DNA of 64,000 bases from NCBI RefSeq assembly GCF_900445235.1, contig NZ_UFSM01000002.1, positions 310,001 to 374,000 on the forward strand. The letters run 5' to 3'. The notes beneath the pieces are model-generated. The model worked only from the letters and a program-made list of their open reading frames with translations, ran no database searches and had not been told where the DNA came from. The stretch is from Aminobacter aminovorans. Lineage in GTDB: Bacteria; Pseudomonadota; Alphaproteobacteria; Rhizobiales; Rhizobiaceae. Within the stretch, counting starts at the first letter, position 1, and every line of letters begins with the position of its first letter. Made by a program: the position numbers and the translations under genes. This document shows, piece after piece, positions 27,292 through 36,699 of this stretch.

Positions 27292-27653
27292 TTGGACTCC
27301 GTCAGCGCGTCGATAGACAGCGTCTTGCTGGCGTCATGGATGCGGATGGCGAAAGCCAGCATGATGGCGGTGACCGAAAAGCCGATGACGATCGCGGTCA
27401 CGACCAGAGCCGAAGGCACTGGATCGACCGCCCGCGTCGTCGCCTGCTCGATCGCGAGTGCCGTGTCGATGATCGGCGCTGTGCCACCGGTGATGTAGCC
27501 GGTCGCCACCATGACAATGTGCAGCCCAGTGTCGATCAGGCCGAAGCCGATGATGATGCGCAGGATGTTGCGATGGCGCAGGATGCCCCACATGCCGATC
27601 AGCACCAGCAGGAAGCCGGTGGTCATGAGCAGTGTCGAGACAGGCAGGCCCAT
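27285..27653 (-). CDS. mnhC: Mrp-type antiporter subunit C (NuoK-like)
   Basis: Membrane protein of 122 residues with three helices, homologous to MrpC/NuoK: LLMTTGFLLVLIGMWGIL, IIIGFGLIDTGLHIVMV, and DPVPSALVVTAIVIGFSVTA, where the DPxPxALVLTAIVI signature is conserved. Start ATG 27653 follows GCAGGAAA. Overlaps the tandem antiporter gene by 7 bases and follows mnhB by 15 bases. Confidence 0.92.
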   Translation of the reverse strand: MGLPVSTLLMTTGFLLVLIGMWGILRHRNILRIIIGFGLIDTGLHIVMVATGYITGGTAPIIDTALAIEQATTRAVDPVPSALVVTAIVIGFSVTAIMLAFAIRIHDASKTLSIDALTESKW

Positions 27654-27668
27654 GGCGTTTTCCTGCGT

Positions 27669-28358
27669 TCAGTTGCGAAAGCGGTCGACGATGACGCTGA
27701 GTTCTGCGCCGACCTTGACGCCCAGCAGCGCCGAGATGACAGGGATGGCGCCGGCGCTGACCAGCGTGCCGAATTCACCCGAGGGAAGGATGTGGCTGTC
27801 GAGGAAGCCGGCCGCGAATACCAGTCCGAGGATGCCGATCCCGACATAGACGACGCCGGCAAGGGATTCCGTCACGCCGAGGAAACCGTGGTTGAGCCTG
27901 GTCGACGGCAAGGCGAGCATCAGAAGCATGGTTCCCGAGGCGACCACCGCACCACCCTGGAAGCCGCCGCCGGCCGACAGGTGGCCGTTCTTGATAACAT
28001 AGGCGCCGAACAGGAAGATCAGCGGCAGGATGATCTCGGCGCCGTTGCCAACCAGTTCGCTGGGGCGACGCGACCTCATTCCTGGCTCCGCAGCCGTAGC
28101 GGTGTCCTTGCCGCCCAAAAGCACACCGACGCCCGCGGCAACCATGAACAGCACCGCCACTTCGCCGAGCGTGTCGAAGCCACGATAGGTGATCAGAATG
28201 CCCGTCACGACATTGGGTGCGCCGAGTTCGCGCGGCACCATGGCCAGGTACTGTTCGGCGAGCGCGGACACGCTGTCGCGTTCGGCATAACCGCCGACGA
28301 TACTGGCGAAGACCGCCCCGAACAAAAGTACGACGAGGAAGGAGAGGACCGTCTTCAT
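27669..28358 (-). CDS. mnhB: Mrp-type antiporter subunit B with MbhE-like N-terminus
   Basis: Protein of 229 residues in two parts. Residues 1-85 (two helices, YRGFDTLGEVAVLFMVAAGVG) match the MbhE-like end normally carried by MrpA. Residues 100-229 are MrpB (VGNGAEIILPLIFLFGAYVI, HLSAGGGFQGGAVVASG). ATG 28358 overlaps the mnhG stop (ATGA); the longer upstream frame was rejected. The arrangement corresponds to archaeal MbhE-MbhF rather than bacterial MrpA-MrpB. Confidence 0.88.
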   Translation of the reverse strand: MKTVLSFLVVLLFGAVFASIVGGYAERDSVSALAEQYLAMVPRELGAPNVVTGILITYRGFDTLGEVAVLFMVAAGVGVLLGGKDTATAAEPGMRSRRPSELVGNGAEIILPLIFLFGAYVIKNGHLSAGGGFQGGAVVASGTMLLMLALPSTRLNHGFLGVTESLAGVVYVGIGILGLVFAAGFLDSHILPSGEFGTLVSAGAIPVISALLGVKVGAELSVIVDRFRN

Positions 28359-28702
28359 GACGCGTCCCCGTTGCCTGCCCGGTCGTCCTCCTCGCGCAGA
28401 GCGTCGACGATGGTCGACCGCGCCATAGGCGTGCCGATGGCGTGCGCTGCGCGCGACAGCGCGTGCGAGGAGAGCGGGTTGGTCATCATGACGAAATAGC
28501 CAACGACCAGGAGCTTGAACGCCCAATCCGGGTGATGGAAACCGAGCCCGGCAAGCACAAGAATGTTGCCCAGCGTCGAGGCCTTGGTGCCGGCCTGGAT
28601 GCGGGTAAAGGTGTCGGGCATGCGCAGCAGGCCGAGCCCGGCGGAAAACAGGAAGAACGCGCCTGCTAGCACCAGGATGCTGCCCGTCAGCTCCATGGTC
28701 AT
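28355..28702 (-). CDS. mnhG: Mrp-type antiporter subunit G
   Basis: Membrane protein of 115 residues with three helices and the MnhG/PhaG core GLLRMPDTFTRIQAGTKAST, followed by VGYFVMMTNPLSSHALSRAAH. A charged C-terminal tail ends in DRAGNGDAS. Overlaps neighbours by 4 bases on both sides. Length normal. Confidence 0.92.
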   Translation of the reverse strand: MTMELTGSILVLAGAFFLFSAGLGLLRMPDTFTRIQAGTKASTLGNILVLAGLGFHHPDWAFKLLVVGYFVMMTNPLSSHALSRAAHAIGTPMARSTIVDALREEDDRAGNGDAS

Positions 28703-28947
28703 CCTCCCCCGCCGCCGGTGCGGCGGATCGCGTAAAGAAAGATGACGGTCGACAGGCCCGAGCCGATTGCGGCTTCCGCCATGGCTACATCGGGCGCTGC
28801 CAGCAGCACGTAAGAAACAGCGGCAAACAGGCTTGCCAGGCCGGCACTCACCATCGCCGGCATGAGATTTTCGAGACAGACGGCCAAGACGCCACTGACC
28901 AGGATGCTGCCGCAGATCAGGATCACCAGCAGTTCAAGCATCGTCAC
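28699..28947 (-). CDS. DUF4040 (MbhD-like) antiporter subunit, free-standing
   Basis: Membrane protein of 82 residues with three helices: ELLVILICGSILVSGVLAV, MVSAGLASLFAAVSYVLLAAPDVAMAEAAIG, and a final helix STVIFLYAIRR. The APDVAxAEAxIG pattern is the hallmark of the MbhD/DUF4040 segment that bacterial MrpA usually carries at its C-terminus. Here it is a separate gene between mnhF and mnhG, overlapping both. Confidence 0.88.
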   Translation of the reverse strand: MTMLELLVILICGSILVSGVLAVCLENLMPAMVSAGLASLFAAVSYVLLAAPDVAMAEAAIGSGLSTVIFLYAIRRTGGGGG

Positions 28948-29204
28948 GGCCCCTTTTCGAGGAAACGGGCAATGGCGAGCACGGCGAGGAAGCTGAGCAG
29001 GCCGTAAACGAGGGCGACGTCGATATAGACGAAGCGGCCTGACAGATGCGCGTAGAGCGTGATCAACGCGATCGAGACGACGGTCAGCATGTCGATGGCA
29101 ACGACACGGTCGACTGCGGTCCGTCCGATCACCAGCCTCGCCACGCCGAAGACGATGGCGAAGGAGATCAGCACGCCGGCAAGCAGGAGCATCATGTCAG
29201 CCAA
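28944..29204 (-). CDS. mnhF: Mrp-type antiporter subunit F
   Basis: Membrane protein of 86 residues with three helices. The MrpF pattern RLVIGRTAVDRVVAIDMLTV is intact, followed by YIDVALVYGLLSFLAVLAIARFLEKG. Overlaps mnhE (8 bases) and the DUF4040 gene (4 bases). Length normal. Confidence 0.92.
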   Translation of the reverse strand: MADMMLLLAGVLISFAIVFGVARLVIGRTAVDRVVAIDMLTVVSIALITLYAHLSGRFVYIDVALVYGLLSFLAVLAIARFLEKGP

Positions 29205-29715
29205 AGACCGCCTCCAGATGCTTCTCGAACGGCGCGACTATCATCTGGGTCGCCTGATCCGGGTCCGACGTCTTCACGTCGAGCCAGTGGATGAACAACG
29301 CCTCGCCTCTGACGTCCATCATCAGTGAACCAGGTGTCAGTGCGATCGAGTTGCAGAGCGCCAGCCTTCCGATCGGCGACTTCAAGCGAATGCGGACCCT
29401 GACGATGCCGGGATGGATGTCGATGCGCGGCGAATAGACATAGCGCAGCATGTTGAGATTGGCCTTCACCAACTCCGTGAAGAAGACGGCGGTATAGGCG
29501 AGGAAGTGCCATGCGCTGCGCGGGGTGATGGCGATGTCCCAGACATTGCTGCGGCGTGCGAAGATCAAGGCGACGGCAAAGGAAATGACAGCGCCGGTGA
29601 CAAGGATGGGCGTTGCCAGCGACGCGTTGACGATCAGCCAGAGGATGAAGAGCAGCAGCCAAAGCACCGGCAGGCCGCCGACACCTTTCCCGATGGTCGG
29701 AGACCGTTCGCTCAT
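29197..29715 (-). CDS. mnhE: Mrp-type antiporter subunit E
   Basis: Protein of 172 residues with two N-terminal helices and a cytoplasmic domain, as in MrpE/PhaE: FLAYTAVFFTELVKANLNMLRYV, LKSPIGRLALCNSIALTPGSLMMDV and a C-terminal IVAPFEKHLEAVFG. Its ATG overlaps the stop of the DUF900 lipoprotein gene (ATGA), so the whole operon appears to begin with that gene. Confidence 0.92.
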   Translation of the reverse strand: MSERSPTIGKGVGGLPVLWLLLFILWLIVNASLATPILVTGAVISFAVALIFARRSNVWDIAITPRSAWHFLAYTAVFFTELVKANLNMLRYVYSPRIDIHPGIVRVRIRLKSPIGRLALCNSIALTPGSLMMDVRGEALFIHWLDVKTSDPDQATQMIVAPFEKHLEAVFG

Positions 29716-30857
29716 AGGCGACTCGCGAGCGCCACGCCGCCGAGGATGCGGCCGGGCAGATAGATGACGAGAGCCGCCGCACCTTCGATGACCGAGCCGC
29801 CATCGGCCAGGATCGTTTCGCCGGCGCTGGCATCGCCGCCCTCGATCAAGCGGCGCAGCAGCCCGCTTTGACCGGCAAAGCCAATCAGCGTCGGGGAAGT
29901 TGCGAAAATGTTGTGCGAGCCGCCATCGACCTCGGACGCGTCAAGCACAGTGATATGCTTCTGTTGCAACAGCGCGATATCGGAGCCGCTGCCGACCCGC
30001 GGATGGCCGCCGGCGATGCGCCGGGATATGCCGAGGGCGCGGTCGCGACGCGATACCACGATGGCGAAGGGCATGGGCAATTCGCCGATGTCGCGGACCT
30101 GGCTCTGGAAGGCGTCGATGTCGATGTCGGGCGCTGCCAGCACCACGCCGCCGAGACGCTTGATGGCGTGGCGGCGGCCGGTCTGCGCCAATTCACGCAG
30201 CGCTTCCATGACGACATAGGCACCCATGGAATGGCCGACGAGGATGACCCGGTTCGCCTTGGTCTGCGCCGCGATCTCGATGGTTTCCGCCAGGCCGCCG
30301 CGACCGACCACGGTGCTGTCGCGGTCGTATACATAGAGCGGCAAAGCACCTCCCGAGGGCCACGCATAGTGCAGCGTGACGGCGCGGACATTGTAGTCAT
30401 GGGCGATCTGCGCGGCCCGGAAGACACTGTCGGCGAAGTTGTTGTTGTAGCCGTGCACGAAGATGAAGATCTCGCGCTCCTGCGGCGGACGCTGGGCCAG
30501 CGCGGCATCGAGTTGGGCGACGAACTGCTTGCGGCTGGCGATCTGCTGGTAGCTCCGCGCCACGAAATGCCTGCTGGAGTCAGGTGTCCGGCCGGTCTTC
30601 TCGACGTCGCCGGGCACATGGTTCCTGGGAATGCCGATATCGAATCTTGCGAAATTGAGGGTCTGCGAGCGTTCGGCCGAATAGGGCAGCGACAGGTTGT
30701 CCGAACGGGCGCGCGTGGTGGCGACGTAGACGGGCACATCCGCCGCAGACGCAGCCTGGTCCGCCGCCGCGCCAAGGCCGAGCACCGCGCGGGGGCCACC
30801 GCAGCCGGCGAGCAGCACTACCATCAACAGAACGGAAAACAGACGCTTCGCCGACAT
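29712..30857 (-). CDS. DUF900 alpha/beta hydrolase lipoprotein
   Basis: Lipoprotein of 381 residues: signal MSAKRLFSVLLMVVLLAGC with lipobox LAGC. DUF900 features: VPVYVATTRAR, SAERSQTLNFARFDIGIPRNH, IFIFVHGYNNNFADSVFRAAQI (oxyanion), LHYAWPSGG, and nucleophile elbow VGHSMGAYVVMEAL. DASEVDGGSHNIFATSP supplies the late His. The family acts on unknown esters or amides. ATG 30857 is chosen because it starts the lipoprotein signal; a longer frame exists. The stop overlaps the mnhE start, tying it to the antiporter operon. Confidence 0.85.
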   Translation of the reverse strand: MSAKRLFSVLLMVVLLAGCGGPRAVLGLGAAADQAASAADVPVYVATTRARSDNLSLPYSAERSQTLNFARFDIGIPRNHVPGDVEKTGRTPDSSRHFVARSYQQIASRKQFVAQLDAALAQRPPQEREIFIFVHGYNNNFADSVFRAAQIAHDYNVRAVTLHYAWPSGGALPLYVYDRDSTVVGRGGLAETIEIAAQTKANRVILVGHSMGAYVVMEALRELAQTGRRHAIKRLGGVVLAAPDIDIDAFQSQVRDIGELPMPFAIVVSRRDRALGISRRIAGGHPRVGSGSDIALLQQKHITVLDASEVDGGSHNIFATSPTLIGFAGQSGLLRRLIEGGDASAGETILADGGSVIEGAAALVIYLPGRILGGVALASRL

Positions 30858-30938
30858 GCCTCGATCCAGCAGCTTACGCGTGATCAGAAGCAGCAAATTC
30901 GCGTGGCGGCAACCGACGAAGCAGGTCGAGGCCAAGGA

Positions 30939-30980
30939 TTGGGACGCCAAGCATATCCTCGGGATTCCATGCCAATCACA
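30939..30980 (+). repeat. Copy A of a dispersed intergenic element
   Basis: A 42-base element beginning TTGGGACG, with GCAT-N14-ATGC and ending AATCACA. It matches the 32695 copy at 35 of 42 positions. It lies between the divergent DUF900 lipoprotein gene and the first APC permease gene, about 90 bases upstream of the latter. Confidence 0.7.
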
Positions 30981-31069
30981 TGGTCACCGGGCTCGGGCTA
31001 GATTGCCGTCATGGCGGAAGAAATTGATGGGGCTGCCGCCGGCCAATCAAATATTGACGACAAGATTCG

Positions 31070-32500
31070 ATGAGCTCAGCCACTCAGCAGAAATTCTCGG
31101 TCTGGACCCTGATGGCGATGGTCGTCGGCTCGATGGTCGGCGCAGGCATCTTCTCGCTGCCGCAGGCCTTCGGCCGCGAGACCGGGCCGTTCGGTGCCCT
31201 GATCGCCTGGGCCATCGCTGGCGTAGGCATGCTGATGCTGGCTTTCGTCTTCCAGACGCTGTCGCGCCGAAAGCCCGATCTCGACGCTGGCATCTACGCC
31301 TATGCCAAGGCAGGTTTCGGCAACTATCTCGGCTTTCTTTCGGCCCTCGGCTATTGGTCAGCCGCGCTTCTCGGCAATGTTTCCTATTTCGTTCTGATCA
31401 AGTCGACGCTCGGTCTGTTCTTTCCAGTATTCGGCGATGGCAACACCATCACGGCCATCGTCATCTCGTCGATGCTGCTGTGGGTCGTTCATTCGCTCAT
31501 CCTGCGTGGCGTCAAGGAAGCAGCGGCGATCAACACAATCGTCACCTTCGCCAAGATCATCCCGATCTTCCTGTTCATCGTCTTCGTCATCTATGGCTTC
31601 AGGGCCGACATCTTCGCTACCAACTTCTGGGGTGGCGAAGATGTCAGCCTCCGCAGCGTCGCAAGCCAGGTCCGGGGCACGATGCTGGTGACTGTTTTCG
31701 TCTTCGGCGGCATCGAGGGCGCAAGCGTCTATTCGCGCTATGCCCGCAGTCGCCGCGACGTCGGCGTGGCGACGCTGCTCGGTTTTCTCGGCGTGCTCTG
31801 CCTGCTCGTGCTGGTGACGATCCTCTCCTACGGCGTCATGCTGCGCCCGGATCTGGCGGCCCTGCGCAACCCGTCCATGGCTGGCGTGCTGGAGGCGGTG
31901 GTGGGGCCATGGGGCGCCAAGTTCGTCAGTGTCGGCCTGCTGATCTCGGTTGCCGGCGCCTACCTGTCCTGGGTGTTGCTGGCGGCCGAAATCCTGTTCA
32001 CCGCATCACGTAACGAAACCATGCCGCGCTTCCTCGCGCATGAGAACAAGAACGGTGTGCCGTCGAACGCGCTGTGGCTCACCAATGCTGTCGTCCAGAC
32101 CTTCCTGATCCTTACGCTCTTTGCCCAGTATGCCTTCAGGCTGGCGCTCGAACTGACCAGTTCGATGATCCTCATTCCGTATTTTCTGGTCGCCGCCTAC
32201 GGCTTCAAGCTGGCCTGGAGCGGCGAGAGCTATGAAAAAGACCAGGCCGCGCGGCGTAGCGAATTGGCCATTGCTGCTATCGCCTTGGTCTACACCGCCT
32301 TCCTCATCTATGCGGCAGGCGCCAAGCACCTGCTGCTCTCCGCAGCCCTTTACGGACCGGGCACGATCCTATTCTTCATGGCGCGCATCGAGCAGGGTCG
32401 CAGGGTATTCACGCCCGCCGAGACGGTGATGTTCGCCGTTGCCGCTGTCGGCGCGGCGGCTGCGATCTACGGCATCGTCACAGGTCTCATCGTTGTTTAG
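31070..32500 (+). CDS. Basic amino acid APC permease 1 (ArcD-like antiporter)
   Basis: APC-superfamily membrane protein of 476 residues with about 12 helices. The N-terminal substrate motif [15 protein letters not shown] is typical of arginine:ornithine and related antiporters. Other conserved segments are [19 protein letters not shown] and the C-terminal AGAKHLLLSAALYGPGTI. It shares much sequence with the next permease, so the two are tandem paralogues. Context with arginine deiminase suggests arginine import coupled to ornithine or citrulline export. Confidence 0.88.
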   Translation: MSSATQQKFSVWTLMAMVVGSMVGAGIFSLPQAFGRETGPFGALIAWAIAGVGMLMLAFVFQTLSRRKPDLDAGIYAYAKAGFGNYLGFLSALGYWSAALLGNVSYFVLIKSTLGLFFPVFGDGNTITAIVISSMLLWVVHSLILRGVKEAAAINTIVTFAKIIPIFLFIVFVIYGFRADIFATNFWGGEDVSLRSVASQVRGTMLVTVFVFGGIEGASVYSRYARSRRDVGVATLLGFLGVLCLLVLVTILSYGVMLRPDLAALRNPSMAGVLEAVVGPWGAKFVSVGLLISVAGAYLSWVLLAAEILFTASRNETMPRFLAHENKNGVPSNALWLTNAVVQTFLILTLFAQYAFRLALELTSSMILIPYFLVAAYGFKLAWSGESYEKDQAARRSELAIAAIALVYTAFLIYAAGAKHLLLSAALYGPGTILFFMARIEQGRRVFTPAETVMFAVAAVGAAAAIYGIVTGLIVV

Positions 32501-32694
32501 CCAAGCTCTACAGCAATGCCTGCGCATGCCCGTAGCTTGCTCTAGTTGCAACGCCGCAGGCGCAAACACCCGGCATGGCCGTGACCAGCAGCCCATGCTC
32601 AGAAGCAACTGTACGGTATTTGAGCATCTGCTTGATTGGCGCGATCTTTTTCGGGATGGCGTTTCGGTTCCCTATGCCTTTGCGCGGCACAACT

Positions 32695-32736
32695 TTGGGA
32701 CGCGAAGCATAGACATGGGATTCCATGCTGATCACA
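32695..32736 (+). repeat. Copy B of a dispersed intergenic element
   Basis: Second strong copy of the 42-base element (TTGGGACG ... GCAT-N14-ATGC ... ATCACA), 87 bases upstream of the second permease. It also contains CATGG-GATT-CCATG. The surrounding 32501-32822 gap holds no gene; a possible -35/-10 pair is not clear. Confidence 0.7.
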
Positions 32737-32822
32737 GCCCCACCCCTGCAATCCTATAGTTCACACTGAATTTCTTTCGCATCTCGATCGCGAACGTGGG
32801 TTCGCTGCCAGGAGAGGGGACC

Positions 32823-34256
32823 ATGGCTTCAAGCGATAATCAGAAGCTGTCGCTGTTTGCACTTACGTCCATGGTCGTGGGATCGATGGTCGGTGCGGGC
32901 ATCTTCAACCTGCCCGGTCGCTTCGGCGCAGCCACAGGTCCGTTCGGCGCCATCATTGCCTGGGCGATCGCGGGAACGGGCATGTATATGCTGGCACGCG
33001 TGTTCCAGGCCCTGGCCGAGAAGAAGCCGGACATCGACTCCGGCGTCTTTGCTTATGCCAAGGCCGGTTTCGGCAACTATATGGGGTTCCTGTCGGCCTT
33101 CGGCTACTGGCTCGGCAGTTGCCTGGGCAACGTCTTCTACTGGGTCCTGATCGGTTCGACCCTTGGGCGGTTCTTCCCCGGCATGTTCGGCGACGGAAGT
33201 AGCGCCACCGCCATCATCGTATCGCTGATTGGCATCTGGGCATTCCATTTCATGATCCTGCGCGGCGTCGAGCAGGCCACGTTCATCAACACCATCGTCA
33301 CAATTGCCAAGATCGTACCGATCCTGGTGTTCATCCTCGCACTGGTCTTCGCCTTCAACTATTCCCAGTTCTCCGCGAATTTTTTCGGTGGTGCCGACAT
33401 GCCGGCCAAGACGCTGATCGCCCAGGTGCGCGACACCATGCTGATCACCGTTTTTGTCTTCCTCGGCATCGAAGGCGCGAGCGTTTACTCGCGCTTCGCC
33501 AAGGAACGCTCCGACGTCGGCAGGGCAACGATCCTCGGCTTCGTCGGCGTCACCGGACTGATGGTGGCGGTGACCTTGCTGCCCTACGCAGCGATGCCGC
33601 AGTCGGCGATCGCCGCCGTCCCGCAGCCGTCGATGGCGAGTGTTCTCGAGGCCGTTGTGGGACATTGGGGCGCCGTCTTCATCTCCATCGGTGTCCTGGT
33701 GTCGGTGCTGGGCGCCTATCTCGCCTGGTCGCTGATCTGCGCGGAAGTGCTGTTTGCTGCCGCCAAGTCCAATGACATGCCGAAGCTCTTTGCCACGCAG
33801 AACGGCAATCGGGTCCCCGCCAATGCACTGTGGCTGACGAACATCGTCGTGTCGCTGTTCGTGATCTCAACCTATTGGTCCCGCGACGCCTTCAACTTCA
33901 TGCTCGACATGACGAGCGTGACGGCGCTGCTGCCCTACCTGCTGGTTGCCGGTTACGGCATTCTGATCGCGCGCAGCGGGGAAGGCTACGAGACCTCCCA
34001 GAATGAACGTGGGCGGGATCAGGTCATCGCCTGGATAGCGGCGATCTACACGATCTTCATGTTCGTCGCTGCCGGGCTGAAATACGTGCTGCTCGTCGCC
34101 GTCCTCTTCGCGCCGGGTACGATCCTCTACTTCTGGGCACGCCGTGAACAGAAACTGCAGTTGTTCACCCCAACCGAGCTCATCGTCTTCGCCATCACCC
34201 TGATCGCTGGTCTGGTCGGCGTCTACGGTCTGCTGACCGGCACCATCACACATTGA
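32823..34256 (+). CDS. Basic amino acid APC permease 2 (ArcD-like antiporter)
   Basis: APC permease of 477 residues, paralogue of the 31070 gene: [85 protein letters not shown] 32823 has GGAGAGG upstream; the extra nine residues of the longer frame are rejected. The arginine deiminase gene follows after 19 bases, so this copy is the likely true partner of the deiminase. Confidence 0.9.
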   Translation: MASSDNQKLSLFALTSMVVGSMVGAGIFNLPGRFGAATGPFGAIIAWAIAGTGMYMLARVFQALAEKKPDIDSGVFAYAKAGFGNYMGFLSAFGYWLGSCLGNVFYWVLIGSTLGRFFPGMFGDGSSATAIIVSLIGIWAFHFMILRGVEQATFINTIVTIAKIVPILVFILALVFAFNYSQFSANFFGGADMPAKTLIAQVRDTMLITVFVFLGIEGASVYSRFAKERSDVGRATILGFVGVTGLMVAVTLLPYAAMPQSAIAAVPQPSMASVLEAVVGHWGAVFISIGVLVSVLGAYLAWSLICAEVLFAAAKSNDMPKLFATQNGNRVPANALWLTNIVVSLFVISTYWSRDAFNFMLDMTSVTALLPYLLVAGYGILIARSGEGYETSQNERGRDQVIAWIAAIYTIFMFVAAGLKYVLLVAVLFAPGTILYFWARREQKLQLFTPTELIVFAITLIAGLVGVYGLLTGTITH

Positions 34257-34275
34257 ACAGAAAGGCAGAAACGTC

Positions 34276-35520
34276 ATGACAAACAACACTCCTCTCGGTG
34301 TTCATTCGGAAGTCGGCCAGCTTCGCAAGGTCATGGTTTGTGCGCCCGGCCGGGCCCACCAGCGCCTGACGCCTTCCAACTGCGACGATCTCCTCTTCGA
34401 CGACGTGCTCTGGGTGGACAATGCCAAGCGCGACCATTTCGACTTCATGACCAAGATGCGCGACCGCGGTGTCGAGGTGGTCGAGATGCACAACCTGCTC
34501 GCCGAAACGGTTGCCAATCCCGAGGCCAAGAAGTGGATCCTCGATCATCAGGTGTCGCCGAACCAGATCGGCCTCGGACTTCTCGACGAAGTCCGCTCCT
34601 ATCTCGAAGGGCTCTCCAATCGCGAGCTCGCCGAAACACTGATCGGCGGCCTCTCGACACATGAGTTCCCCGAGGCCATCGGCGGCGAGCAACTGGCACT
34701 GATCCGGGATGCTGCCGGCGTCAACGAATATCTCCTGCCGCCACTGCCCAATACGCTCTACACCCGCGACACCACGTGCTGGATCTATGGCGGCGTGACG
34801 CTGAACTCGCTCTACTGGCCGGCGCGCCACGAGGAGACGATCCTCACCACCGCGATATACAAGTTCCACCCCGACTTCGCCGGCAAGGTCAACGTCTGGT
34901 GGGGTGACCCGACCAAGGATTGGGGACTGGCAACGCTCGAAGGCGGCGACGTCATGCCGATCGGCAAGGGCAACGTGCTCATCGGCATGAGCGAGCGCAC
35001 ATCGCGCCAGGCGATCAGCCAGGTTGCAGCCGCGCTGTTCGAGAAGGGGGCTGCCGAGCGCGTGATCGTTGCAGCGATGCCCAAGCTGCGCGCCGCCATG
35101 CACCTCGACACCGTCTTCACCTTCGCCGACCGCGACTGCGTGCTGCTCTATCCCGATATCGTCAACGGCATCGGCGCCTTCTCCTATCGCCCCGACGGAA
35201 ACGGCGGCGTCGAACTGCACAAGGACAAGGGCAGCTTCGTCGAGACGGTGCGCGACTCGCTCGGCCTCAAGAAGATGCGCGTCGTCGAGACCGGCGGCAA
35301 CGACTACATGCGCGAACGTACCCAGTGGGACAGCGGCGCCAATCTCGTCTGCGCTTCTCCTGGCGTCGTCTTCGCCTACGACCGCAACACCTACACCAAC
35401 ACGCTGCTGCGCAAGGAAGGCATCGAGGTCATCACCATTACCGGGGCCGAGCTTGGCCGGGGCCGTGGCGGCGGTCACTGCATGACCTGCCCGATCATCC
35501 GCGACGCGGTCGACTACTGA
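34276..35520 (+). CDS. arcA: Arginine deiminase
   Basis: Cytoplasmic enzyme of 414 residues converting arginine to citrulline and ammonia. Diagnostic motifs: [87 protein letters not shown], and the active-site end [13 protein letters not shown] with catalytic Cys402. Full length. Ornithine transcarbamylase (arcB) and carbamate kinase (arcC), which normally complete the ATP-yielding pathway, are not in the window; the next gene is an RND adaptor. Confidence 0.96.
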   Translation: MTNNTPLGVHSEVGQLRKVMVCAPGRAHQRLTPSNCDDLLFDDVLWVDNAKRDHFDFMTKMRDRGVEVVEMHNLLAETVANPEAKKWILDHQVSPNQIGLGLLDEVRSYLEGLSNRELAETLIGGLSTHEFPEAIGGEQLALIRDAAGVNEYLLPPLPNTLYTRDTTCWIYGGVTLNSLYWPARHEETILTTAIYKFHPDFAGKVNVWWGDPTKDWGLATLEGGDVMPIGKGNVLIGMSERTSRQAISQVAAALFEKGAAERVIVAAMPKLRAAMHLDTVFTFADRDCVLLYPDIVNGIGAFSYRPDGNGGVELHKDKGSFVETVRDSLGLKKMRVVETGGNDYMRERTQWDSGANLVCASPGVVFAYDRNTYTNTLLRKEGIEVITITGAELGRGRGGGHCMTCPIIRDAVDY

Positions 35521-35595
35521 CGTCACCGTCTGTGCTTGTCCTCCAGCGTGCGACGAGAGCCGCGCGCTGGCCCTTGGGTCGATGAGGAACCCGAA

Positions 35596-36699
35596 ATGGC
35601 ATCTCGTTCGTCTTCCACCAGCAGGCGCCTCCTTGGGCTGGCCGCTGTCGCCACAACGTCACTGCTTGTCGCCGGCTGCCAGCGGGCGGAGGACGTGGCC
35701 GAACTGCCGCCTCGTCCGGTCAAGACGGTTGCAGTTTCCTTTAGCCCCGAGGACACGTTCGGCTCGCTCGTCGGCGACGTGCAGCCGCGAACCGAAACCA
35801 ATTTCGGTTTCCGGCAGGGCGGCGAGATCAGGGAGCGCGACGTGGATGTCGGCGACCGCGTCGAGGTCGGCGTCGTACTGGCGCGGCTCGACACCGAAGA
35901 CGCCCAGGATGCCGTCCGCAAGGCCGAGGCCAATCTGTTTGCGGCACAATCGACTTTTGACAATGCCGACCAGACGCGCAGGCGGCAGGAGCAGCTTTAT
36001 CCGCGCACCATCAGCCGTGCAGCACTTGATGCCGCCACCGCCCAGGCAAACGCCGCGCGGGCAGGCGTCGATGCCGCGCAGGCCGCTGTGCGCGTCGCCC
36101 AGAACAATCTCGACAACCGCGTGCTGAAATCCAACGCCGCCGGCGTGGTCACCGCGGTGGGTGGTGATGTCGGCCAGGTTGTTGGCGGCGGCCAGATGAT
36201 CGTGCGCGTCGCGCAGCTTGTCGACAAGGATGCGGTCTTCCAGGTGCCCGAGGCGACCATTCAATCGGCCAGCCGCGATGTCCGCGTCGAAGCGCGGCTG
36301 CTCAGCAACCCAAACAGCAAGGCGATCGGCGCGGTCCGCGAGATTTCTCCGGTCGCCAATCCTGTAACCCGCAACTTCACCGTCCGGGTCGGGTTGGAGG
36401 CGGTGCCTGATGATTTCCGCTTCGGCAGTGCCGTGCGCGGCACCGTGCAGGTTGCCGGTGACCCGGTTGCCAGGCTGCCGATGACGGCCCTGTTCAACCA
36501 GGGCAACGAGCCAGCCGTCTGGGTGGTCGACCCCAAGACCAACACCACGAAGCTGGTGTCGATTGAGGTCCATCGTTTCGAGACCCGCGACTTCCTCGTC
36601 GCCAAGGGCTTGCAGGACGGCGACAATGTCGTGGTCGCCGGCGTGCAGCAGCTTCGCCCCGACATGCCAGTGCGCCTGCTCAACGGGGCAGCCAGATGA
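35596..36699 (+). CDS. RND efflux periplasmic adaptor lipoprotein
   Basis: Membrane-fusion protein of 367 residues with a lipoprotein signal (LLVAGC). Order: beta-barrel/lipoyl half FRQGGEIRERDVDVGDRVEVG, coiled-coil hairpin (about 105-180, AQDAVRKAEANLFAAQSTFDNADQ), second lipoyl half (VLKSNAAGVVTAVGGDVGQ), beta-barrel and membrane-proximal domain. ATG 35596 has GAGGA 9 bases upstream. The stop overlaps the RND gene (ATGA). No outer-membrane channel gene is adjacent. Confidence 0.93.
   Translation: MASRSSSTSRRLLGLAAVATTSLLVAGCQRAEDVAELPPRPVKTVAVSFSPEDTFGSLVGDVQPRTETNFGFRQGGEIRERDVDVGDRVEVGVVLARLDTEDAQDAVRKAEANLFAAQSTFDNADQTRRRQEQLYPRTISRAALDAATAQANAARAGVDAAQAAVRVAQNNLDNRVLKSNAAGVVTAVGGDVGQVVGGGQMIVRVAQLVDKDAVFQVPEATIQSASRDVRVEARLLSNPNSKAIGAVREISPVANPVTRNFTVRVGLEAVPDDFRFGSAVRGTVQVAGDPVARLPMTALFNQGNEPAVWVVDPKTNTTKLVSIEVHRFETRDFLVAKGLQDGDNVVVAGVQQLRPDMPVRLLNGAAR

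Noticed and set aside
26290..28499. Long open frames on the plus strand (402 and 387 residues) opposite the antiporter genes
   Set aside because: They are rich in Asp, Arg, Gln and His, have no recognisable domain, and lie exactly opposite well-supported membrane subunits; they are codon-bias shadows.
30939..32736. Reading the dispersed elements as EcfG (GGAAC-N16/17-CGTT), RpoH or FNR sites
   Set aside because: None of the consensus halves is present at the right spacing; FNR-type TTGAT-N4-ATCAA was looked for upstream of both permeases and not found.
34246..35526. 426-residue open frame opposite arginine deiminase
   Set aside because: Complete shadow of arcA with no recognisable motif.
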